NCBI GenBank assembly: GCA_018398765.1
Contig: JAHBMJ010005768.1
Span: 16,360-56,378, forward strand
Length of the DNA: 40,019 nt
Reading direction: 5' to 3'
Origin: Chromera velia
Taxonomy: Eukaryota > Sar > Chromeraceae
Shown in pieces: positions 10,939 through 22,561 of this stretch. The notes below the pieces were generated by a model. That model was not told the origin of the DNA. It saw only the letters and a list, made by a program, of their open reading frames with translations, and searched no databases. Position 1 is the stretch's first letter, and each line of letters begins with the position of its first letter. A program made the position numbers and the translations under genes.

Positions 10939-13900
10939 TTAGATGACCTCGACAACCTTCATCAGGTTGGAGGCTCCCGCCACCTCCTCCTTCATTCCGT
11001 GAATGGCCACCACAGCGTCTCCACTCTGCACCAGGCCCATCTCCTTGGCGGCCTCCAGGGCGTTCCGAATCACGTGGTCTGTTCCCTGGAAGGAGGGGAC
11101 CTGCTCACACACGCACACACTCAGACACTCATATATGCATGCATGTACATACCTTCTCTCCCTCTCCTTCCTTCTAAATCTCTCCTCTCTCTATTTTTGC
11201 GTATGTATGTATGTGTGTGCCCGTGTGTGTCTTTCTTTCACGCAAGCGTACGGACACACGCACGCACAATTGCCCCTCTCGCCCCCCACCCCACCCCCCA
11301 CATAGAAAATTTTTTTTTCGAGAAAATTGGACGAACTTACCACGACGGAATGAATAGCCATGCACGATGGCAAGGAGAAACAGATGAAGCAAAGAAGAAA
11401 GACAAGACACAAAAAACAAGGCCCGCTCTGCCCCACCTACCTACTCACTCACCTGCAGTGCCAGAATCCCTCGGTGAGCCTGAAGGTGCCGGACCGTGGA
11501 ATCTGACGCCGACAGGGCAAAGATGGTCTGAGGGGGTCTGTACTTTGCAACCAGCCGTGCGGTGTGTCCGGTCTCGGTCAGGCACACGACCAGCTGGGCC
11601 CCCACGTCGACTGCCGTCTCCACAGCCGCACATGCGACGGCTTCGGTTGTGGGCACAGGCCGGGGCACAGCTGCATGGATCGCCCTAAACAGCTGGATGT
11701 AGTCGATGCACCCCTCTGCCTCCACGCACGTCTTTGCCATGATCTGCACAGCAAGAAAGGAGACACGGAAGCAAGGAAGGAGGACAGGAAAGAAGAAGGG
11801 CGGAAGGAGGGCAACTTGTAAGCAGATCATTCTCAGAAGACTTTTTCACGAGAGAAGCAGCAGAAAAATAGACAAGCAAGAAGGACCAGAAAACAAAATG
11901 TGTACATTGATCAATCCAATCTGTCGGAATAGCAAAATGGCAAAGTGACAAAAGAAGAGGAATGTTCTACAGCAAAGAGTCGACTCACTACCGTGTGAAA
12001 CGGTAAACCATCTCTTCAGAAGGGAATCGCACTCAGTCGGCACACCGAAGCCCTCGGCAAGAAGTACATCCGAAAAAGGAAGAAAATTCTAGACACCCAC
12101 CCACTCACCTTGACGGCCTCGATCGGGAACTCCCCTCCTGCGGTTTCTCCAGAGAGCATCACTGCGTCCGTGCCATCCAGGACTGCATTGGCCACGTCTG
12201 CCACCTCAGCCCTTGTGGGCCTCGGGTTTTTCACCATCGACTCCAACATCTGAGTCGCAGTCACCACAGGCTTGCCTGCCACGTTGCACCTGCGTGCGTC
12301 AGATCGTCACAAACCCTCTCTCAACTATTCAGTCATGTGCGCTCAGCCACCAGAGTGACGACGCACAAGTCGGAAAAGAAAAACAGACAGACGCACTACA
12401 AAAAAGAAGGAAGGAGGCCAGGGTGGACAATCAGGGCTTGTAGTCTCAGCAGAGACAGACTGTATTTCTGGGCTTGGAAAGGAAGAAGCACTTTCCTCAA
12501 ATTCTTTTTCGATGTGAGCACCTGTCATTTTCTCTCACCGTCATGCAGATGCGAGGGACGTTCTGTTGATCGTCTAAGTTTATTCGCCCGTCTTCATACC
12601 CAACGGAGATGCCGCACCCCCCCTGGTGCTCACTCTGTCTGTCTGTGTGCGTGTTTGTGTGTGTGTTCGCTTCTGGTTGCATTCAATCTTCCGGCTGACT
12701 GGCTGACTTTGCGATCATCATCTTCTGTGCGAGGAAGACTTTCTCTGGGGGGATCTCCATACCCAGGTCCCCTCTTGCCACCATGATGCCATCAGACTCC
12801 GCCAAGATGTCATCGAAGTTCAACAGACCCTCAACGTTCTCAATCTTAGAGATGATCCGCACGTGCCGACCCTGCACAGATGGGAATGGAATTTAAGACA
12901 GGGGCGTTCACGAATGAATTTGGTGTGATCGCGCACGAAGTGTCTGGGCGAGGAGCGCACATGCGGCTTGTGCGAGTGTGGGAAGACGAGCAAGTGCACA
13001 GATCGAGCAAAGATTCTCCAATGATGCGCTCGGCAGATGATCTGAAAGAAAGATGACTCAAGTGCCGTTGGGAGAAAAGAGAGATGGCACTTGAATCACA
13101 AAAGTTCCCATCGAAAGATAGCAGAAATTGGATTCACTGCCTGAAGAAAGACTGAGCTTCGACATTGATGCAGCTGCCCTGACCCTTCCTCCTCTCTACT
13201 CACAAACACCACCGCCCCCCCCCCCCCCNCACACACACGCTTACAACCCGACCCACCCTAGGTCCGAGAAGGTTCCGAATCTGCTTGACGTTCTCTCCCG
13301 TCTGAACGAAGGAGGCGGCAACAAACGAGACACCGTTGGGAATGCCGAAGTTCAGAATGTCGTTCTTGTCCTTCTCTCCAACCACAGGAAGATCCACTTT
13401 CACTCCCGGCAAGTTACAGTTCTTTCTTTCTCCCAATTTTGCCGAGTTCATCACCTCTGTGATCACGTGGTCCTTTCCACACTCCAAAACTTTGCATGAC
13501 ACACTTCCGTCTGCGAGCAGAATGATGTTACCAGGCTGCACAGAGGTTGGGAGCTTCGGGTAGGAGCACGCGATGGTGGTCGCGTCTCCCTTGAAGCTGT
13601 AGTCAGTCACGATTTTCAGCTTCTGACCGCCAACCAACTCAATTGCCTTCCCGTCCTGCAGAAATCCTGTACGGATCTCGGGGCCCTTTGTGTCGAGAAG
13701 GATGGCAATGGGCTTGCCAGGGCGCTTCTTCATGGCCTCGTTCAAGTTCTGAACAGTGCGGCCGTGGGCCTCGTGGTCGCCGTGGGAAAAATTCAGACGC
13801 GCCACGTTCATTCCTGCGTCTATCATCTGGACCAGTTTGTCAACATCCCAGCAAGAGGGACCCATGGTGCAGATGATTTTCGTACGTCTGTGAAGATAAT

Positions 13901-14066
13901 CATCTTCAGTGCGTTTGTGGAGGATCGTACCGATGTTGATTCGGGTGCTCTTTCCGAGCCCCTGCATAAGCATAGTCGCAGCGCTGACTTGCTTGTGCAT
14001 GCCCAGAACCGGCCCTCGAGCACCCCCACCACCACTGAGGTCTGCCTTTCGGAGATCAACTGCCAT
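10939..14066 (-). CDS. PYK: Pyruvate kinase (5 exons)
   Basis: Makes pyruvate and ATP from phosphoenolpyruvate and ADP, the last step of glycolysis. Minus-strand exons are 14066-13257, 12871-12708, 12289-12109, 11743-11453 and 11100-10939, giving 535 residues, a normal family length. All joins keep frame (phases 0, 2, 0, 0), with donors GTGGGT, GTCAGC, GTGAGT, GTGAGT and all acceptors ending GCAG. Visible motifs are [12 protein letters not shown] and [10 protein letters not shown] near the N-terminus, [12 protein letters not shown], the family signature [10 protein letters not shown] at about 276-285, then [18 protein letters not shown] and [13 protein letters not shown] Glu follows in IEL after the TKGPEIRTG strand, the residue type associated with potassium-dependent enzymes, though I have not aligned it. 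There is no signal peptide, so a cytosolic enzyme is likely. Intron 1 contains a C-run with one N at 13229. The gene is divergent from the ArfGAP. Confidence 0.98.
13214..13230. other. Poly-C run with one undetermined base
   Basis: A C homopolymer in pyruvate kinase intron 1 contains a single N at 13229. The run length is probably not reliable. It does not affect coding. Confidence 0.95.
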
Positions 14067-14725
14067 TTCTACTGTCTTCTACGCACACAATCGAGCAGAC
14101 AGCTTCTGACTGAGGTTGAACGTCAAAAGGCAAATCTTTTGCGGTCGTCTTTTCGAGAGAAGAAACTCTCTATCGGTCAGGCAGGCTCAAGCCTCAAAAT
14201 CTCTCCGCTCAGAGCTGAAAGGTGGTGAGCGAGTGGAGGGAGCAGAGCCGAAGTTGGCGTGATGTAGAGCTCAGCAAAACGCGGGGAGGTGTCTGGGACA
14301 GTCTCAGGCAAAGATCGAGGAGTTGAACTGTGGAAGTCAGATCGATTGTGAGGTCAGTCTATTTCAGTCATATTTCAGTCTGAGAGACGCGTACAGGTTG
14401 GAAAATCGGCCCCGAAAAGATTTCCAAGACTGCATGGTCCCGCAATGCGAAATGCAGTCCGGGACTCCGGGGTCCGGCCAGGGCACCGAATGGCACCGAT
14501 ACGTACGTACGCGCGCAAGTCGATCGATCCACTCAGAACAAAAGTGGCAGACACGTACTATAGCAGGAACTTCAAGCCAGGAAGTTCTTTTCGATGGCCG
14601 TCTTCTTGTCAGTCATCCCACCGCATGAACACAAAGTCTGCATGGGTCGTTGTGGTGTCGAGGTGCTTTTTGATTGCGTGACGCTCGCTGACTGATCTTG
14701 CTTCCTGACCGTAGAATCACGCAAG
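14067..14725. promoter_or_regulatory. Shared divergent promoter region, pyruvate kinase (-) / ArfGAP (+)
   Basis: The start codons are 659 bp apart and point outward. The interval has no long repeats. At about 14499-14530 it holds overlapping palindromes (CGTACGTACGCGCG, then TCGATCGATC), which are candidate regulatory or CpG-rich sites. No TATA-like element stands out. Assignment is by position. Confidence 0.55.
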
Positions 14726-17700
14726 ATGCCCGTCGACGCATCCACTGCGACCGGGGCACAGCTCCTCGACCTTCCAGTAGACGAGAAAGGCTTCGTGTCA
14801 GAAGCCGATAGAGATGCCGTTTTTCGGCGTCTTCGCTCAAAGATGGAGAACCGATCGTGTTTCGACTGCAATGCACGAAACCCGACCTGGATCTCCGTCA
14901 GTCATGGTGTCTACCTGTGCCTCGGTTGTTCGGGCACTCATCGACGATGGGGGGTCCATGTGTCGTACGTCAGGTTGGTGAATCGACGGATGTGTTGTTT
15001 CTCTGACTGCCGCCTGAATCGACCAAGTCACTCATTGTGGTATCTTATTTCATTGGGTGATGCTGCGTGCAGATCAGTCGACCTCGATGATTACACACCG
15101 GCGCAACTGCTTGCAATGGATATGGGTGAGTTCGGGGAGCCAGGGCCGGGGGGGAGTGTGGACAATCGTGTGAAAGAGAAAGTGTATCAAAGATCCAGCA
15201 TAATGGAACCTCTTTCTTCTCTTTTTCTGCAGGGGGGAACGCGAAGGCAAGGGCCTATTTCAAGACGCACGGGTTGGTTCCTCTCTCCCCTTCCTTCTCT
15301 GCTGTTCAGTGGGCGGGCTGTCTTCGCGTCTCCAGGCCTACCTGTTTGTGACACAACCTCTGGTCTCTATGTCTTCCTTCCTTGCCTTTGCATCGATCAT
15401 TCTGCACACAGCGAACTCTGTTGTTACAGCACTCTCTTTGCGCTTCTTGACAATCCATGCATGGAAGGAAGCATCTCTCAATCTCTCAATTTACTAGGCT
15501 GTGCTCTTTGTTCTCCGCATGCAGCCTTCTGGACGGAAAGCAGGTGGATTTCCACGGGAAAGTGTCACAGAAGTATAGGGCACATCTGCAGGTGGGTGGC
15601 TTCATTCTTCAGTTCTGTGCTGTACCAATCTGAGAGCTCGAAGAACAGCCGGATTCGACGCCTCGACATTTTTTCTTTGCAGAGGTCGTCACCGTCAGTG
15701 TCTCTGTCCTTGCGGGACTTGCTCCAAGTTGCCTGTACCTCTTTTCACTGTCTGAGCTATCCTTCCGCCCATATCACAGGAAATCATGTAGACAGGTGCA
15801 CACGCAGCTGAGGGCGGGTCACAGAGCCAGAGGAGGAAGTCCGAGCGAGACAGACAGACAGACAGACAGACACGTTCTTGTAAGTGTGCGGAGTCAGATA
15901 CTAATAGGTGATTTCTCCAATGGCACTGCAGAAGGAAGTCGAGCAAGTCCAAGCGGGAAAGGCTCCGACTGAATTTGCAGAGCTCCAGTCGTCTCCTGTT
16001 GGGGGGATGGGACCTGGGAGTCGACAGGACAGTCTTGGTGAGTTTGTTCGTTGGATCAGATGATTTGTCTCTTTCTTTCCTTCCTTCCTTCCGTGCTTCC
16101 TCCCTTGTGTCCTTCCGACAAGCCGTTCGATCTTCTGAGTGCTTGCGCGTGTGGGGGCGTATTTTCTGTCTTCTTCTTTCTGTGAGTGGGGAGAGTCGGA
16201 ATTGAGCTGCGGTGTGTGGCTGCATGTGAGGAAATCACATCAGCTGTCTGTTCTCTTTCCTTCTGTTCGTTACAGGGCTTTTCTTTTTCTTTCCCCTGCC
16301 CCCCAAAACGAAGCACGCGTACGTACTGAAACACACGCCAAGGCCCAAACACACTCATTCATACACGCATGTGTGGATGTATTGCTCCATGGGTGCAGAA
16401 GGATTCGCTCCTCTGCAGCAGGCAGCGGCTGCCTCCATGGACGCCCCAAAGGCACCTCTGAAGATCGGGGGGCAACCCCAGCCCCCACAGACAACAACCC
16501 CCGCGCCCCCCCCGACTGCCGATCCACCGACAGAAGCCGCGCTCCCCCCCAAACCCCCCGCGGTGATTCTTCCAACAGCTTCATCCTCAGCAGGGGCCCC
16601 TGGAGTTGCCGGGGCTTCTTCGTCCCTGGCAGCCCGGCTGGCGGCTTCCAAGGCTTCTGCTGGGACTGCAGCGACAGGAGGGAAGATTGGTGCCAAGAAG
16701 TTGGATGACGTTGACGATTTCTTTGCGGAAATCGAAAAAGAAGAGAAGGCCAAGCAGGTGGTGGGCGCTGCAGCAACAACTGTACCAAGTCAGTCTGCTC
16801 CCTGGGGGGACAGAGAAGGAAGTATCGAGTGAAAAGTCGGGCAGTTTCTTTCAGAAAAAGAAAAGCGTTTCTTGAATGCATTACGCGCAGTCGGCAGGTC
16901 CTGATCTGCTTTTCAAACGAATTGTGTTCAAATCGGCCGAGCTTCAATAGTTCGGTGCACATCTTGGATCTCTGACTGCCTGTCAGTTTGTCTCTTTCTC
17001 ATCGTGTTCGCGTTCGTGTTCGTGTGTGTGTGTATGTGTATGTGTGTGTTTGTGTGTGTGCAGGCGGGACAGCCGCAACGACTCCGGGGAAAAAGTCAGT
17101 CAGGCTGCTTGCTGTTTTCCTTCTGTCTTTCTTCCGGGTAGCAGCTTTGATATCTGACTTTCTCTTCATCTCTTGATCTATCCTTTGCAGTTCGAGTTTC
17201 AGAAACAAAAGAAGAGCAGGAAAAGAAAATTCTTGATGGCTTGCTTTCCCCGTTCCCTCTGTCTTCCAGCTGATTCCTCGGAGGGGAAGAAGTTCAACGC
17301 GTGGTCTACCCGAATACCCTTCCGGCAAGTCACTTGAGACATTCCTGCTAATGCCTCCCTTCCCTTTCCTTTCCGTTTGCAGCGCTGCAACTGCCTCTAC
17401 TGGCAACAAAACTCCCACCGGAGCTCCGGCAAAAAGTGCGGCTGCTCCGGCAGCTGCCTCTGCGGCCGCGCCTGCCAACCCAGGCAGCGACCGGTTTGCA
17501 AAGGCGAAGGCGATCTCCTCGGACCAATACTTCGGACATCAGTCAGTGGATGATTCTCTCTCTCTCTGAATCGTACTGGGGATCCTTTCATTTTGCATGT
17601 TTGGACGTCGAATTCTTGTCACGGAGTTCAGCGAGTTTTCTCTCTTCTCCATCTTGACGATGGGGAAATTGAGACAAAAAGGATACTGCCTGGCCACCTC

Positions 17701-19187
17701 CCTTGTCGCTATCTGCTTCGGGCGTGTGGGCGCACACATCCTCCTTCCTCCTGCACTCACCCGGGCGGGCAGTGATTTCCTTCCGCATCTGTGAGTGTGA
17801 ATGTGTGTATGTCCCATTCTCCGCCTCCCTCGCCCCCTCTTGTCGATGAGAGAACATGAACGTAAACGGAATGAGTGCAGTCAAGGGGCAGCGGAGCGCC
17901 ACGAATTCTCAGTGAAGCTGGCGGCCCTCCAGGGAGCTACCTCGATTTCTTCTGATCGGTTCTTTGGGAGGGAGGAGGTTGGTCGGCCCCTGCTTCTTTC
18001 TCTGTTTGTGTTTTTTCTTTCTTTGTAGTCAGGCGAGGTCGGCTTTTTGTTGTCTTGTGTGCTGACTGACTGATCCGGCGCGTGATTTCGCTCTTTTCTG
18101 TTTCCGTCTATCTTCTTTGAGCATGCGCGGAGAGAAAATCTCCTCCACGTCGGATGCTGGAGCTCATAGGGGTGGGGTTGGGCGCGGCGGGCAGAAGAAA
18201 ACAAACACCTAGGAAGGCTGTGGACGAGACGAAAAACAGGCAGACATGCATACAAGCAGGTTTCAGGTGTGTTGCACTTTTTTCTCATCGTCTGGGTCTG
18301 GGGTCTCATTCTCGGGTGCATGTTGAGAAATGGGGGNNNNNNNNNNNNNNNNNNNNNNNNNNNNNNNNNNNNNNNNNNNNNNNNNNNNNNNNNNNNNNNN
18401 NNNNNNNNNNNNNNNNNNNNNNNNNNNNNNNNNNNNNNNNNNNNNNNNNNNNNNNNGGGGGGGGGGGCGGAAAGAGGATGGATGTGAGTGTCGCGGTGGG
18501 GAACGGGACCAAGCTGGTTGCCTTTTTCTTTCTGTCTTGCTTTTCTGTGACGTTTGTTTTCTCGACTGTTTGCTAACCTGTGTGCGTTTTCTCTCTTGCA
18601 GGAAACCCCTCAGAACGACGGCATCACAGGTGGGCAGGGGGGAGGGGGGGAATCAAGATGAGGAATTTTGCGTCGCTCACAGGCTGGAAGGGGTCCCTCC
18701 TGGACGAAGGAAGTGTTTAGGTGGTTGTCTTAGTGTAACATTTTATCGAGGCTTGGTGGGGAACGCTGCTCGACCTTTTTTCATGCTCTGGTTTTTGTCT
18801 CAATGGAGGGAGGAGTCTCGTTGGATGAGTATCATCTTGGATTTTCTTTTTCCCAATATCTGATTCGCATCTCATCAACCTACAGTCAAGTAATGACTGT
18901 CTCTTTGGAAGCGTGTGTGTGTCTCTTTGCGCAAACACGACAAGCCTGGTTGCTTCATTGCACCGTCCTGCCGGAATTGTGTGGTCCCTCACAGTGTTTG
19001 TTCAGTGAATACGCGCGTGCTTGGTAACGGAATAGATATCTTTCATTCTGATTGCCTGCCTGCCTGACTGGTTGATTGACTGAATCGATGAATGAATGCA
19101 GTGGACCTGGATGACATCAAACTGAAGGCAGCGCAGGGCTTGGAAAGTCTCCGATCGGGTGCCAAGAACGTCAGTGGAGTGATGTGA
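14726..19187 (+). CDS. GLO3: Glo3-type ArfGAP (ArfGAP2/3 family), 11 exons
   Basis: GTPase-activating protein for Arf, acting in COPI vesicle traffic at the Golgi. Exons are 14726-14973, 15073-15125, 15233-15272, 15525-15591, 15932-16037, 16399-16788, 17064-17094, 17383-17541, 17881-17977, 18602-18629 and 19102-19187. All joins keep frame, giving 434 residues. The zinc finger C-x2-C-x16-C-x2-C is Cys45, 48, 65 and 68, and Arg73 sits where the catalytic arginine belongs. GGN and YFKTHG follow across two joins. The middle is Pro/Ala-rich with [16 protein letters not shown]. The two C-terminal AISSDxxFG-like repeats ([13 protein letters not shown] and [11 protein letters not shown]) are the Glo3 regulatory motif, which separates this from ArfGAP1. 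The tail ends [18 protein letters not shown]. Intron 9 contains a 120-N gap, so a missed small exon there cannot be excluded. Exon 10 (28 bp) is the least certain. Confidence 0.94.
18337..18456. other. Assembly gap (120 N) flanked by G runs
   Basis: Undetermined bases inside ArfGAP intron 9. The left edge is GGGGG and the right edge is 11 G, so the true sequence is probably a long G-rich tract that failed to sequence. The real length is unknown. Confidence 0.98.
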
Positions 19188-20230
19188 AGTAGAGGGAGGG
19201 AACTGATTGCTTCCTTCAACGTCTAAGAACGTTCTTTTAGATGAGCTTGATGTATTTAAAATCTGAAATCAATTTATGGGGAAAGGATGAAGAGAGAAGG
19301 GACTGAAAAAGAAGAGATTATTTACTCACAGAGAAAGCGCCGGGAGAAAGGAGAAAAAGAGAATGTTCGAGACAAGGGAACTCTTGCTGTCCCTTAGAAG
19401 AGTCCCTTCTCATTCATTCCTCCAGGGTCTGACTGGTTCCGTAGATTAGACCTCAACAAAAATCAAATGAAAACAAACCAGCCGGACAGTACAGAGGACT
19501 TCTGCTGGAGATTGCTTGTTCGCAGTCCGCTGTTTTCTTTCTGTTCTTTGCCTTCTTGCCCTCTGTGTGCCTTCCGTATTGATTGCCTCTCTGCCTGCTT
19601 GTCTGCATGCCTTTCGTTGTGCAGCTGAGCCAGAAGGCGGCCGATTGGCTTCTTCGCGGATGAACGAACGAACCAACAAGGACGAAGAAGAAAGCCGTTC
19701 TTGGCTCGGGGAGGGGGGGGTACAGGAGCCCTTGTTGTCGTCGGCGTGTTTTCTGAATGGAGGTGGAAGCGTCTAGCGGTGCAAGCAGGTGGACTGAGCC
19801 CTCTACTGCCCTCATTTTGTGCCTGTCACTGGCCAGTCTCACGCACTGCTTTCGATCTGTCTGGCAGGCAGGAATTGACATCCCTGCCGGTTTTGGGACC
19901 CTACGGACCTAAAAGACTGCACACATACAATCAAAGCGCCACCATGCATGTCGGTGGCAGATTGTCCCATCTTTCTTTTTGCTTTCGCCCATGCAGGAGA
20001 AGGTAATGCAAAGTGGCTCATGCGCACGCAGTACGGGCAGATTCTTCTTTTGATTCGTGCAGAATGGAAAGAGGAGTGAGGGCTTTTTGTTGGGGCGGGC
20101 TGACAACCTCTTGATTGGCGGTTGTTCCCCTTGAATTTTCAATGAATGCATGGTTGAAGATATCACGCGGGAGACGGTTGGAGGGCCAACGTTTGGATCA
20201 AACGATGCATCCAGGTACATCTAGACAGTT
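19188..20230. other. Intergenic region downstream of the ArfGAP gene
   Basis: Mixed-composition sequence that probably begins with the ArfGAP 3' UTR. Open frames up to 142 codons occur on both strands but have no motif and no matching splice sites. No gene is called. Confidence 0.6.
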
Positions 20231-21250
20231 TTCATTCAGTCGCGAATTAGTGGCATGGATTCAGTGCATTGAATGCAACTATACACAAAAACACCTTTTT
20301 AATAATAATATATCAATTCAAAACATATGTGATTTTCAATTGGAAAATTGGATTTCTAATATTGAAAATCCAAATTTCCAATTGTATTTTTTTGAGGTTA
20401 ATTAGGGGCCTTTAAATGTTTGTGTAGAGCTAATTGATGTTCAGACTTAAGATCTTTGAGTTTTAGAATATTTAGGCAAAGAAATATAGCTTTTGGCACT
20501 ACTAGGTGCACTAAGTCTTTGATATAGAAAAAAATACTAGAAAAAATATTTCTAAATTGTTCCTAAATAAGAATTTGGGATTCTAAATTCCCAATTGCAT
20601 GGGCTAGTGCATAGGTATGCATGGGCATTGATTGATTTTGATTCCAATTCTGTAAATTACTTTTAAATGCGGCAAATTCCGTGACCCTATTGCCGGTGGC
20701 AATAAGGTCACGCAATAGGGTCACGGTATTAATATAATTTACATTCTAGGCGTCGGCTAAAGAAAAAAAAAAGAAAAAAAGTAAGCGATCACCCTATAAA
20801 ACTTTTATTAAATATCAGTAAATATGAGTAAATATTATAATATTTTTAAAATATGACATAAATATGAGTAAAATATGAACATTTTTTTTTTGTGAACTAT
20901 AAAGCATAAAGAGTCTAAAAGTGGTTTATATGGTTTAGTTTTGATTAGAAAACACGTTTAGCTACCCAGATTGGCCATATACAATATAAAAAAATTTTTA
21001 GAGCCCGATGAATTTTTTAGTGAATCAACTCGTAAATGTCTATTCACTATTTTTTTCTTAAGTAATTTTTCATGACTAAATTATGACTAAATATGACTGA
21101 ACTTAAAATATTTTTTTAAACATTTTTTTAGATAAAAGATGCCAAATGAGTCTGTTAACAACCATCTCCAACAAGAGAAGTATTTTATGATTTTTTTAAA
21201 AGTGGTACACTCCGCATATATATAAACGTATAAACATATGAAAAAACATA
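20231..21250. repeat. AT-rich repeat island with TAAATATGA motifs and inverted repeats
   Basis: A strongly AT-rich block. Imperfect inverted arms of 19 bp (18 matching) lie at 20337-20355 and 20366-20384. Short motifs of the form AAATATGASTAAA recur at about 20810-20880 and 21070-21110. The same motif family reappears at 23495-23760. No coding sequence. Confidence 0.75.
20650..20748. mobile_element. Possible MITE-like hairpin element
   Basis: Perfect 15-bp inverted arms lie at 20679-20693 (CCGTGACCCTATTGC) and 20712-20726. Outside them the similarity resumes, with TGTAAATTA near 20651-20659 and its complement near 20738-20746. A third, 13-of-14 complementary copy sits inside the loop (20697-20710). 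The short size, inverted ends and AT-rich setting suggest a miniature inverted-repeat element, but no target duplication or transposase was seen. Confidence 0.45.
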
Positions 21251-21696
21251 TATATGTATATATTGGGCCTGCCTGTCGACGACGACGTCGCGACCGGGAC
21301 CGGAGCGCGTGCGTGAGCATGACTCGCGGATGCCAGGGCCCGCTGCATGCAGCGTTCTATACACCGTATAGAGTGAACGACCCCAGCATGCATGATCCAC
21401 ACCACAAAGGCCACTCATGCAGACAAAGATATATGTAGACGTACAGATGAAAGAACTGTGTCACAGAGTGTTGGTGCTTTTATGTCAATCCACTAGGATA
21501 GGGCAAATGGATAGTAGGATCGTCTTTCTATAGTGTTGTCTCTTTGTTTTGTGCTACCTAGTAGGAGCTTCAGAAGCGACCGCATCGACCAGGATGCCAA
21601 CATGTACGAACTGAGATTTAGAAAGGTCAGTCACAACTGAGACCTCCCTGAACCTAAGTACCACTTGAAAAAATTTAATCAAGATGATCTGTATAT
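21251..21696. other. Intergenic, no gene recognised
   Basis: A short GC-rich patch with CG palindromes (about 21275-21310) is followed by mixed sequence. There is no open frame with recognisable content. Confidence 0.55.
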
Positions 21697-21852
21697 GCGG
21701 CATCTTTTTTCAAGAGACCGTCCACGCCTGCGGCGCAAACGATCAAGACACCGCCCAGATATGCGGCTTCAGCTTTCAAGACATCCTAGACGATCCGCAC
21801 CTGCGGCGTGGACTTTCAAGCTTATCCAAAAATGCGGCTTCAACTTTCAAGT
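21697..21852. repeat. Degenerate TGCGGC...TTTCAAG minisatellite
   Basis: About five diverged units of 22-40 bp, each starting TGCGGC and usually containing TTTCAAG or ATCAAG. The clearest copies are near 21764-21781 and 21834-21852. The units are too diverged for a simple array, which suggests an old local duplication. Confidence 0.7.
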
Positions 21853-21885
21853 GGTAGTTAGGTTCAGAGAGGTCACAACTGAGGT

Positions 21886-22535
21886 TATGGATAGATGAAG
21901 TGAGTGAAGCCCACTGTGAAAGATCGATGGATGCATGCATAGAATGATGGAGTGAAGAGGAATGGATGAGTGGATGGAGTGAGGGAGTGACTGAGGGATG
22001 GATGGATGGATGGATGGATGGATGGATGGAGTGAGAGAGTGACTGAGGGATGGATGGATGGATGGATGGATGGATGGATAGATGGATGGATGCATGGATG
22101 CCATTGGATAGATAAATCGATGGATGGATGGAGTGAGGGATGGATGGATGGAGTGATGGAGTGAGTGAGGGATGGATTAATTGATGGAGTAAGTGAGGGA
22201 TGGATGGATGGAGTGATGGAGTGAGCAGGGATGGATGGAGTGATGGAGTGATGAGGAATAGATGGATGGGTGGATGGAGTGAGGGAGTGACTGAGGGATG
22301 GATGGATGGATGGATGGATAGATTGATGGATTGATGGATTGATGGATTGATGGATTGATGGATGGATTGATGGATTGATGGATGGAGTGAGTGAGCTAGT
22401 GAGTGAGGGATGAATGGGTGGAGTGATCGAGTGAGGAGGGATGGATGGATGGATAGATGGATGGATGACATTCGATGGATGGATGGATGGATGGATGGAT
22501 GGATGGATGGATGGATAGATGGATGCCATTCGATG
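21886..22535. repeat. GGAT satellite with about 300-bp higher-order period
   Basis: An array of GGAT tetramers interspersed with GAGT-type blocks. The compound block starting at 21961 recurs almost unchanged at 22261, a 300-bp offset. A shorter copy is at about 22028. Long Ser-Ile-His-Pro open frames on the minus strand are repeat artefacts. Confidence 0.93.
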
Positions 22536-22561
22536 GATGCATGAAGTTGTGTATCCTTGGA

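Noticed and set aside
15682-15760. Extra ArfGAP exon after the acceptor at 15680
   Set aside because: Exon 4 (phase 0) joins exon 5 in frame and the protein aligns in order without it; no suitable donor follows.
16895-16975. tRNA-like GTTCAAATC sequence
   Set aside because: It lies in an ArfGAP intron, with no matching acceptor stem, D arm or anticodon arm.
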